From NCBI GenBank assembly GCA_001543005.1, contig LFLB01000007.1, forward strand, positions 1 through 64,000: a DNA stretch of 64,000 bases, written 5' to 3'. The notes beneath the pieces are model-generated. The model made no database searches and had not been told where the DNA came from. It worked only from the letters and a program-made list of their open reading frames with translations. Shown piece after piece: positions 8,373-16,222 of this stretch (positions are counted from its first letter, which is position 1; each line of letters starts with the position of its first letter). This DNA comes from Candidatus Spongiihabitans thiooxidans (GTDB lineage: Bacteria; Pseudomonadota; Gammaproteobacteria; Arenicellales; Poriferihabitantaceae). The position numbers and the translations under genes were made by a program.

Positions 8373-9341
8373 TCAGCGTTCACACGATTTCATTAAGTTC
8401 CATAATCCCACATTCAATTGCGTGTTATTTTCATGCGCGCCATTTTCAGGGTTCTCCGAGACCAGCTTTTCACAGGTCACCAGCGACAGTTGATTAGCGT
8501 CCGCCCATTGAGCGATTGATTGCTCGGAGATGCCCAGTCTTCGGTGGGCATGTTTTTCTCTCATGAATTCAAGATCATGGGGCAGAAAGTCAACGATAAT
8601 TAGCTGCCCCCCGGATTTTAACACCCTGGCGGCTTCTTTAATGACTCGTTCCGGCTGGTCCAGATAGTGTAAGACTTGATGAATGGTTATTGCATCGACG
8701 GTGCCATCGTCAAAATTCAGTTTATTGATGTCATTTTGGCGCACCGAGCAATTTGTCGCGCCTGCGGAATCGAGATTGGAACGAGCGACCAGCAACATCT
8801 CTCTGCTCAGATCGATACCGATTCCCCTTTTGATATAAGGAGAGAATATTTCCAGGATTCTCCCGGTGCCAGTGCCCAGATCCAAAAATAACTCCGGGCT
8901 ATTGATATTCAGGCAATCAATCAGTTTTTTCTCAATGCAGGTATCCGGCACCGCTAATTTTCGAATGTTATCCCATTCAGCGGCATTTTTTCCAAAGTAT
9001 TCCAATGCGCGTTCAATATTTATCTGCTTGATTTGTTGTAACCGATGTTGATCCCGGGCCAATTCATAGTCGTTGATATCGATCATACTCAAAATGCCCT
9101 TAGCGACATCGGCCATCTCGCCGCTATCCGTAATTCGATGGAATACCCAGGCGCCTTCCTGATATCGCTGTAACAGCCCCGAGTCACAAAGCAACTTCAG
9201 ATGTCGGCTAACTCTGGGTTGACTCTGACCAAGGATTTGCATCAATTCCGATACCGTTAATTCACCGCTGCTTAAAACTGACAAAATACGCAGTCGAGTT
9301 ATTTCAGCTGCGGCGCGCAGTGCTACGAGTAGTTTTGCCAT
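8373..9341 (-). CDS. ArsR-family HTH regulator fused to a SAM-dependent methyltransferase
   Basis: A 322-residue fusion. Residues 10-75 form an ArsR-type winged helix with recognition helix QSQPRVSRHLKLL. Residues 115-315 are a class I methyltransferase with motif I DLGTGTG (154-160) and the motif II region containing GIDLS. The ArsR metal box ELCVC is replaced by ELTVSEL, so metal sensing through that site is unlikely. Fusions of this kind are widespread in Proteobacteria and often lie near methionine-cycle genes, so a link to S-adenosylmethionine or S-adenosylhomocysteine level is plausible but is inference. It reads toward prc, which starts a short distance downstream. Confidence 0.85.
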   Translation of the reverse strand: MAKLLVALRAAAEITRLRILSVLSSGELTVSELMQILGQSQPRVSRHLKLLCDSGLLQRYQEGAWVFHRITDSGEMADVAKGILSMIDINDYELARDQHRLQQIKQINIERALEYFGKNAAEWDNIRKLAVPDTCIEKKLIDCLNINSPELFLDLGTGTGRILEIFSPYIKRGIGIDLSREMLLVARSNLDSAGATNCSVRQNDINKLNFDDGTVDAITIHQVLHYLDQPERVIKEAARVLKSGGQLIIVDFLPHDLEFMREKHAHRRLGISEQSIAQWADANQLSLVTCEKLVSENPENGAHENNTQLNVGLWNLMKSCER

Positions 9342-9498
9342 GCTGTTATTTAGCGCTGTGGCTACTCATCTTATGTTTCGACAATTGGGCGGTGGAAATC
9401 TTTCTGGCGGATAATTATTACTCCAACCACCCGCGCCCATTCATAACCGGTTATTCATTCGTTATTCATAGCCAGAACCTCTGCGGATGAGAGACTCC

Positions 9499-12400
9499 CT
9501 AACAAATTTCAGCGACGGCTTGGTTTATAGCGTTGTCAACCTCATCGGCTTTGGAAACCATCCGATACTGCCACCGCCCATGCGCGCCATCGGCGTTGAC
9601 TGCGTCGACCCAGCGTTCGGCGGCGTTTTTCTTTATCTCTTTCAGCGGGTCGAAACCCTTGGTTTCTAAAATCAGATAGCGCTTTTTTTCATCGTGCAGA
9701 CGGATGAGAAAATCCGGCATGTAGTCATGCGGCTCGCCGTTGTGCAGATAGGGGATGCCAAAGCCCATGCCCTCATTTTTGGCAAAAGCGAAAACTTGCT
9801 GATTCTTGTCCAGGTGATAGGCGGCCAATTGCTCTAGTTTTTTCGTATCCGGCACGATGGCATTGATGTGGCTTTTTTTCACCGGATAGGGTTCGCGGCG
9901 AGTGAAAAAATCCACATCCGCGGTTGAGCCGTTGCCGCGCAAACGCTCGTAACGTGGCAGTTCGGGGGCTTCATCGGCGGATTCGTCGGGGCGGATGCTT
10001 TGTCTCAGGTTTTCAATAATCCATCCATAATATGGAGACAAAAAAGCGTCTTTCTTGTCGGCAGGCGCAGTGGCGAAAACTTTGTCAGTGATGTAGGTAC
10101 GCACGATTTGATATAACTGCGAAAAGAGAATGTTGTGCGGCAATTCACAACCGGCATCAGCGCCATATTCCCGGGTCAGCGCGGCGGTCATTTCATATAG
10201 TTTTTCCTGCATGCGACATTGACGGCGAAAATCCCGCAACGAGGCATCGGTCATTTTTCCCGGCCCATGTATCGACAGGATGCCCTTGTTATTGGGCAGG
10301 CCCGCTTTCATCTCCACTTCCGGTGGAATGTTGGCGCCGTCTATGGTCAATGGGGGGATTGTTGCCATATCGCAAATCAGGCGGCGGCGAATAGTTTGTC
10401 TGTAGCCTTCCACACGCGGAAAACTGATCGCGTATTGCTCCTTTTTCGGCAGCGCATAAATATGATACCGAGTCGGCTTTTCCGGCTCCCCCTTGCTACT
10501 GCGTTTGACCGTAAAAGAAGACAGAGGCACGCCAAACACGGTGGCAATTTCCTCGTGCATCAGGCCGTCTTCGCCAACTTCATACGAAGCGCGCCGCAAG
10601 CCGCGGCCGATCACCTGTTCACACAGCAACTGCGACATAAAAGGGCGCAGGCCGATAATGTGCGTGACGGTGCTGCAGTCCCAGCCTTCGGTAAGCATGC
10701 CGACGCTGACAATGCAGCGCACATCACGCCCGGGCGGATGTTTTCCCCGCCCCAGTTTTTCCGCCAACGCCTCAAAGCCTTCGGGATATTGCGCACGGCG
10801 TTGTCTATCCCGCGGCCAATCCAGTTTGCCGATGGTATCCAGCGTATGGCGCATCCAGCGGGTCTCATCAGTTTTGGCGTTACCGCTTTCTATATCCTTT
10901 TGCATATCCGAATACACGCAGATGGTGTTCTGCCGTTCGGCGTCGTTGCGCAGTTCGGGCAGTTGTGCGGAGGGGATGGCGGTTGTCGGTGGCTTGTCAT
11001 CGGCAATCCACTCGTAAACAATTTTCGCCAGTTTTTTGGTTTTGCAAACGAGGATGAAAACCGGCGGCCGCGGATCATCCGATTTCGCCCAATCCCGGCG
11101 CATTTCCTCCCACATACCGCCCAGCATGGCAATAGGCGTATGGGCGTATTTAAGTATCGCTTCTGGTTTGGTGCCGGTTTTTTTACCGCCGCGTTCGGTT
11201 GGCGTCAGTTTCGGCAAGATCCATTTCCAGATATTGAAATAACCGGGCACGGAAGCGCCGGAAGAATCCCGCACCGCAAGTTGCGGCACCTTCACCAGCC
11301 CGGATTCAATCGCATCCTGCAAACCAAAATCGCTCACCGTCCAGGGGAAAATGCGATTTGTGTTGTCGCCCGCCTTGCCGAGAAAATATGGCGTGGCCGA
11401 GAAGTCGGCGCAAAAATTAATACCGCGCAGTTTATGCACCCGGTCCAGCCCATCGACCCACACCGTCGCTTCCCGATAATAATACTCCGCCGTGTCGGCA
11501 TCGCCGATGACTTCATCCTCATCATCCGCATCGTCTTTATCATCATCGTCGGCTTGCAGACGATAGGCGTGGTGCGCTTCGTCGTTGAACACCAGAATAT
11601 TCCGGCGCGTTCCCAGTTCCTTGTCCAGCACGCGCCGCACCAGGGCGGTATCGGTTTCTATGTATTTTTCCGATTCGATTTCCGCCTTTTTCAGGGTATC
11701 GTTCTTGTCTTTAATTTCCTCGAGTATCTGCAGGTCACCTCGCGCATGCTGCATACGCAGATCATGTTCGGTCAGGTAACGCTTGCCGCGCGCAGTGGTA
11801 TTTTTATCACCGATAAAAACCGTCTCCCGCGTCACAACGCGCCGCCCGCTCTTGATAACCTTGCCGGCGGTTTGCGTGCTGCGCGGCTCAAACACATGCC
11901 AGTTGACGGTAACGATTCGCCCCTGCGCCAGCGCTGACATCATGGGCTGCGGCACCAAATCGCGGGTGCGATAAATACTTGCCTCGCCCTGCTGCGGGTC
12001 CAACTCAACAAGGCGGTCACGGATGGTCACATTCGGACAAACCACCAGAATCGCATCGGAAAACCGCCGGTCGCCCCTGCTATTAACCTTGTTCAATATG
12101 CTCCAGGCCGCCAGCATCGCCATCACCGTAGTCTTGCCCGCACCGGTCGCCATCTTGCAACAACGCCGCTGAAACGCGGTATAGCCGTCCCGTTGTTTCT
12201 CCTCCCCCGGTTCATCCGGCGGAATGTTGATGCCCTGCAAAAAGTCAGGGCGTGCCTCAGTCAGAAAAATAATCGTTTCCGCCGCCTCTAGTTGAGCAAA
12301 AAACAACGGCTGCTCCCGCCCCTCACGCCGCCAGTAATTCAGCAACTCCATAGTCACGCGGCTGACACCGCCTTCCCCGCGCAACGCCAGCGGCCGCCAC

Positions 12401-12627
12401 TCGGCAAGTTGTTTGCGAATCAGCGATACGGTTTTCAACTCAATTTCATAACCCACATTGCGCTCGTCCTTCTCCTCAACCTTCGCTCCCGGCGGCAGAT
12501 ACATATAAGTCGGCATGCGCCGCCCGTTGATTTTCTCCGCCGACTCGTGCTCGTGAATATTCCAGTGCAACCGCGGCTCCTCAAAGGGGCGGTTGATGAT
12601 TGGGTCTTCGACTTCGGGGGCGAGCAT
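9499..12627 (-). CDS. Type III restriction Res-like DEAD/DEAH helicase with C-terminal PD-(D/E)XK nuclease (BPTD_3080-like)
   Basis: About 1042 residues from ATG 12627, which lies one base after the stop of the preceding gene; an upstream ATG at 12657 inside that gene is the alternative. Helicase motifs are Walker A MATGAGKTT (159-167), DEAH box in FNDEAHHAY, motif III FSATPYF and motif VI QVIGRGLRRA. The C-terminus has PDF (Asp972) followed by LILETKG (Glu988, Lys990), a PD-(D/E)XK nuclease core. It resembles the Res subunits paired with large adenine methyltransferases, and the matching methyltransferase is the first gene of this operon. Unlike ordinary type III loci, three further genes sit between the two. 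The DNA is GC-rich here, like the methyltransferase ends and unlike the three genes between. Confidence 0.85.
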   Translation of the reverse strand: MLAPEVEDPIINRPFEEPRLHWNIHEHESAEKINGRRMPTYMYLPPGAKVEEKDERNVGYEIELKTVSLIRKQLAEWRPLALRGEGGVSRVTMELLNYWRREGREQPLFFAQLEAAETIIFLTEARPDFLQGINIPPDEPGEEKQRDGYTAFQRRCCKMATGAGKTTVMAMLAAWSILNKVNSRGDRRFSDAILVVCPNVTIRDRLVELDPQQGEASIYRTRDLVPQPMMSALAQGRIVTVNWHVFEPRSTQTAGKVIKSGRRVVTRETVFIGDKNTTARGKRYLTEHDLRMQHARGDLQILEEIKDKNDTLKKAEIESEKYIETDTALVRRVLDKELGTRRNILVFNDEAHHAYRLQADDDDKDDADDEDEVIGDADTAEYYYREATVWVDGLDRVHKLRGINFCADFSATPYFLGKAGDNTNRIFPWTVSDFGLQDAIESGLVKVPQLAVRDSSGASVPGYFNIWKWILPKLTPTERGGKKTGTKPEAILKYAHTPIAMLGGMWEEMRRDWAKSDDPRPPVFILVCKTKKLAKIVYEWIADDKPPTTAIPSAQLPELRNDAERQNTICVYSDMQKDIESGNAKTDETRWMRHTLDTIGKLDWPRDRQRRAQYPEGFEALAEKLGRGKHPPGRDVRCIVSVGMLTEGWDCSTVTHIIGLRPFMSQLLCEQVIGRGLRRASYEVGEDGLMHEEIATVFGVPLSSFTVKRSSKGEPEKPTRYHIYALPKKEQYAISFPRVEGYRQTIRRRLICDMATIPPLTIDGANIPPEVEMKAGLPNNKGILSIHGPGKMTDASLRDFRRQCRMQEKLYEMTAALTREYGADAGCELPHNILFSQLYQIVRTYITDKVFATAPADKKDAFLSPYYGWIIENLRQSIRPDESADEAPELPRYERLRGNGSTADVDFFTRREPYPVKKSHINAIVPDTKKLEQLAAYHLDKNQQVFAFAKNEGMGFGIPYLHNGEPHDYMPDFLIRLHDEKKRYLILETKGFDPLKEIKKNAAERWVDAVNADGAHGRWQYRMVSKADEVDNAINQAVAEIC

Positions 12628-12628
12628 T

Positions 12629-14281
12629 TTAGAGATCAAAGTGATTGGCGATGGCATCCAGTTTTTCCGTTATTTCCGGATGGATCTCATCGGGTTGCAT
12701 AACTGCTGCGATTTCCATATAGCGGGTGTAGGAAAAGTTTTGCAACCCGGCATTGGCAAGAATCCGGGGCAAAATAGAATCGCGCATTTTGGTGCTGAGC
12801 AGAATATCCCCATCGTTCAGCGGGTCGTCCACAACCGTACCGGGCAGGTGTCTTCGCATCTCTTCTTTCATGGCGGTGAGGTCCGCAAGTGGCGCACCAG
12901 CACCTACAGATTGATCGATAAAACGTGCCAAAACAGCGGGGTGCACTAGATAGTTTTCAATCTCATAGCGGGCCCAACACAACTTCAATAATCTGCCGCC
13001 CTGCGCCATTTTGCTATTAGGTATGTTTTTATTTCCGTCTCGATCCGAAATTTGTACACCCCGTGTATCTTGCTCAACCAATAAGAGTGATTTAAAATGT
13101 TCCTGCGCTTTTATTCCTTTTCCCTGCAGTCTTTTTTCCAATACGGTGGGTTTCCAAAACGGTTTATTCATAAACTCTTTCGCCCGATGCCCAAGAATAT
13201 CCGCCCAAGACCGTAAAATACCAAGGTCGGTGTGCCCTTCTACATAGAGGATATTTCCCTTGCCCTGAGCCAACATAATATCCATATTGGAAAGTACCGA
13301 CAAAGAACGAATCAGCGACGACTTCTCGGCAGAATCCACTACTTTTTTTGGTTTGCCCAAAAGAGCGCACAATTCTCTGGGATCAACCGCATTAATGACC
13401 ACCTCGGAATGCGTGGCCACGATTAGTTGCGAACCATTTGTTTGTGCGGTGCTCCTCAATTCCTCATAAATGCTATCCTGTAAAATCACATGTAAATGGG
13501 CATCCGGTTCATCCAATAAAAGCACTACCCCCTGCCGAGAATTCAGGAAGGTCATCAGTATCAACACTTGTAAAAAACCGCTACCGGCACTGGCTATATC
13601 AAATCTTGCGTTATTTCGATCCTCCTGATATTCAGCAACGATATTTGGCCCATCTGCGTTTGGTGGTAATAATTGGTAGCTGAATGTTTTGTAAATCGAA
13701 TCCGTCAGCCGCTCCCAAGAATCTTGATTTTGATTGGTTTCTACCAACAAGTTGCGCAACACATCACCGGGTTTCCCCTGCCCTAACAATTGATTTATTT
13801 TAGGTTGTTGATACACTGGCTCTTCCGTGCTTAGGCCAGTCATTGCGGGAACGAAAATTGGCTTTGGAAAGTGCTTTAAATCTCGCAACCATTCCGGGGC
13901 CACATTCTTTGCAGGACGAACATACACTTGTTCAGTGCTGTCACTTTCTATTTCCATTGGAACGGTTGCGCTATCAAAGGTCAGTGTTATTTCAATTTTG
14001 TTCCCTGCAGAACGTTCATTCCACAATAAATCAAATGCGCGTAACGGGACAGCATAGAACGCTTGTCGGGCAATGGGCGCTCTGGTGTAGGCGCCACCAT
14101 GTCGTTGGTAATCGTTCAATTCACGCCAACGCTCTAACGCCATTGACCAGGTGGCAATGGCTTGTAGCAGAGTTGTTTTGCCACAGTTGTTCGGCCCGGC
14201 GATAACGACGTTACCGTCAAGATTGAATGTTTCTTCCTTGAACCGTTTGAAGTTTCTAATGGTGACTTTGCTGATTTTCAT
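12629..14281 (-). CDS. OLD-type ATPase with C-terminal Toprim nuclease-like domain
   Basis: A 550-residue ABC/SMC-type ATPase. Walker A is GPNNCGKTT (29-37), signature SAGSG (231-235), Walker B LLLDEPDAHLH (254-264) and the H-loop THSE (290-293). The later region has Toprim hallmarks: Glu348 in LYVEGHTD and the Asp413-Arg-Asp415 DxD in ISDRDGN. This arrangement is that of OLD nucleases such as GajA of Gabija. Its start overlaps the preceding small gene by four bases (14278-14281) and the Res-like gene follows immediately. AT-rich relative to the Res gene. A role in sensing or cutting foreign DNA is inferred from fold and location. Confidence 0.8.
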   Translation of the reverse strand: MKISKVTIRNFKRFKEETFNLDGNVVIAGPNNCGKTTLLQAIATWSMALERWRELNDYQRHGGAYTRAPIARQAFYAVPLRAFDLLWNERSAGNKIEITLTFDSATVPMEIESDSTEQVYVRPAKNVAPEWLRDLKHFPKPIFVPAMTGLSTEEPVYQQPKINQLLGQGKPGDVLRNLLVETNQNQDSWERLTDSIYKTFSYQLLPPNADGPNIVAEYQEDRNNARFDIASAGSGFLQVLILMTFLNSRQGVVLLLDEPDAHLHVILQDSIYEELRSTAQTNGSQLIVATHSEVVINAVDPRELCALLGKPKKVVDSAEKSSLIRSLSVLSNMDIMLAQGKGNILYVEGHTDLGILRSWADILGHRAKEFMNKPFWKPTVLEKRLQGKGIKAQEHFKSLLLVEQDTRGVQISDRDGNKNIPNSKMAQGGRLLKLCWARYEIENYLVHPAVLARFIDQSVGAGAPLADLTAMKEEMRRHLPGTVVDDPLNDGDILLSTKMRDSILPRILANAGLQNFSYTRYMEIAAVMQPDEIHPEITEKLDAIANHFDL

Positions 14282-14748
14282 TTATTTTGATTATTCAGCC
14301 GTGGTAATTTTTGTCTTTTTTGAATATGACGAATAGGTTTTTTCATACCGCGCAATGAAATTTTTTCAGTTAACAATCTGTGGCGTACCGATTTATTTAC
14401 GCTTTTTGAAACCCAAACAGGCATAAAGTTTAACCTACACTCGTGCAACGCGAAGTCTCCACTCAGAAACCTTTGGATAAAGGTTGCTCCGCCTTGCAGT
14501 TGTTCTTTTACTTTTGTTACATTTCCGCCGTGATTATCTTTTCTCTCGATTAGATAAATACCGGTAACATTTTGGGGAATATCAAAAAAGATAAACTCAT
14601 CACACCGGCTACCCCCAACGTGTCTTGGGTTGGAAAAAACACAGTCAACAGAAAAGACAACGGGATGCAGTATATTTTTTAACCTGTATTCCGGTCGTCT
14701 GGAAACTACGCAACACGCATGCCTAGCTTCAAACTCCTGTTTAATCAT
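14278..14748 (-). CDS. Small protein between two ATPases; possible PD-(D/E)XK-like nuclease
   Basis: A 156-residue protein starting at ATG 14748, supported by AAGGAAAAGGG just upstream; it overlaps the preceding ATPase gene by eight bases and the following gene by four. I do not recognise a named family. It shows a possible nuclease core: Asp50 and Asp56 in CDEFIFFD, then after a turn IYLIERK (Glu68, Lys70), then a helix with EQLQGG (Gln83). That order (acid, strand with ExK, later QLxxG helix) is found in restriction-like nucleases. The C-terminus is strongly basic. As partner of the ATPase immediately upstream it may be the effector; this is inference. Confidence 0.6.
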   Translation of the reverse strand: MIKQEFEARHACCVVSRRPEYRLKNILHPVVFSVDCVFSNPRHVGGSRCDEFIFFDIPQNVTGIYLIERKDNHGGNVTKVKEQLQGGATFIQRFLSGDFALHECRLNFMPVWVSKSVNKSVRHRLLTEKISLRGMKKPIRHIQKRQKLPRLNNQNK

Positions 14749-16222
14749 TGCCCTTTTCCTTTTCTTCCAGCAGACCAACTGTTTCGTTGTATAAGGACAA
14801 AGAGCTATCCAAATGATCTTTAGTTAAAATTCCAGTATCATCATCAAACGGAACTTTCTTGACGACAGTATTTTCATGTCTGCTTTTTTTGAGTCGATCA
14901 AATAAATAAACAGAGATTTTTTCTTTTTCCAGTGCTTGTCCTTTTATCTTCTTGTTAATTTCTGCTGCATGAATAAAATTGCCAATGTTCTCTAATATGT
15001 CATCGCTATGGGTCGTGACCAACACATGAACACCAGCGTTGACTAATTGCACAAGAATTCTGGATATATCGCGTTGCGCGGCGGGGTGCAGATGGGCTTC
15101 CGGCTCTTCGACGATAAATAAATCTCCTGGATTTAAATAGTAGCGGATAAACAAAGAAATCGGCGCCAACTCAGAAACCATGGAGGATACGCCCATTAAG
15201 GGTAAATCATATTCTCTTCCGCCCCTTTCAAAGACATAGCGAAAATCAGGGTAACGCACCTCAGACATTTGTATATTTATTTTCCCTTCCATGATTTCTG
15301 TTTCTACTTCCCCGCTAATTCTTCGGATTTCCGTTCGCACATCATTGCTGGGAACTTTCGAACGCGGTCTGCTTCTCATTGAGCGTCTATCTGCCCCTCT
15401 AACACGGATTAGTTTTTCCATAAAATCTGACAAAACCCCTGTGAAAAGTGAAATCGATGCCATTTCTCCTAATCCAGCCATGGGTGCGCGTTGAATCAGT
15501 GCACTGACAAGTGTGCGGTGGCTCTGCATGATACCACCACGGATGGCGGGCAAATAATGCGATTCAATTTGTGCATCGCCGGTTTTATCTTGTTGAGGCA
15601 ACAACATGGAAAGGAATTGGTGGGTGATTTCGGAAAAAGCTGACTCAACTCGGAAAACAAAGTGTTTCTTAGCCTCGGCACTGCCTGCATTACGATACCT
15701 TTTAAGCACCTGCGCAAAACCTTCCACACTAATATTGACCCGCTCATACAATTCCTTTTTCTGCTGATGAGATAGTTTACTGTTGGAGGGAGAAGATAAA
15801 TCTAAAATCAACTTGCCGTGTTCATCGGAAATTTTAACGGCTAGGTTGTTATTATCCGTAGCCATCATATTTTCCCCCACTTCGCCAAAACAATAGACAA
15901 CTTGCTCCTTCCAATCACGACTGATTACTTCTGCCCAAGAGTAGAATAATTCATCGATTCTTATCATCACGTTTTTCTTGCTTTTGTATGTTTCTACTTT
16001 CTCGGCATAAGATTCCTCAATAACCTTCTGAAGTGCGTAACGATGCACTACGGAATGACCGTACCACGTAACACTTTCCCCCAGCGTTTTCATAATCGAA
16101 TAAATCAATATAGCCAAATAAGATTTTCCAGTATTACTGGGGCCGACAAAAATCGTCATCGGGCCGACATCGATATTTTTGGCTTCGTGAATAGGCCCGA
16201 AATTTTTCACAGTAAGTTTCAT
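14741..16222 (-). CDS. ABC/RecF-type AAA ATPase (AAA_15-like)
   Basis: A 493-residue protein with Walker A GPSNTGKSY (27-35), Walker B IVEEPEAHLHP (370-380) and H-loop TTHSD (403-407). The long middle region carries Lys- and Arg-rich helices. This class includes the ATPase subunits of PARIS, Septu, retron and other two-gene defence pairs, where a small downstream protein is the effector. Here the downstream gene is the small nuclease-like protein. It overlaps the methyltransferase stop by four bases (16219-16222), so it belongs to the same transcript. The gene is clearly more AT-rich than the methyltransferase ends. Confidence 0.8.
   Translation of the reverse strand: MKLTVKNFGPIHEAKNIDVGPMTIFVGPSNTGKSYLAILIYSIMKTLGESVTWYGHSVVHRYALQKVIEESYAEKVETYKSKKNVMIRIDELFYSWAEVISRDWKEQVVYCFGEVGENMMATDNNNLAVKISDEHGKLILDLSSPSNSKLSHQQKKELYERVNISVEGFAQVLKRYRNAGSAEAKKHFVFRVESAFSEITHQFLSMLLPQQDKTGDAQIESHYLPAIRGGIMQSHRTLVSALIQRAPMAGLGEMASISLFTGVLSDFMEKLIRVRGADRRSMRSRPRSKVPSNDVRTEIRRISGEVETEIMEGKINIQMSEVRYPDFRYVFERGGREYDLPLMGVSSMVSELAPISLFIRYYLNPGDLFIVEEPEAHLHPAAQRDISRILVQLVNAGVHVLVTTHSDDILENIGNFIHAAEINKKIKGQALEKEKISVYLFDRLKKSRHENTVVKKVPFDDDTGILTKDHLDSSLSLYNETVGLLEEKEKGND

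Noticed and set aside
10219..11937. A 572-codon open frame on the plus strand
   Set aside because: It lies wholly opposite the Res-like helicase gene, whose motifs are clear. Long antisense frames are expected in GC-rich DNA. The protein shows no domain.
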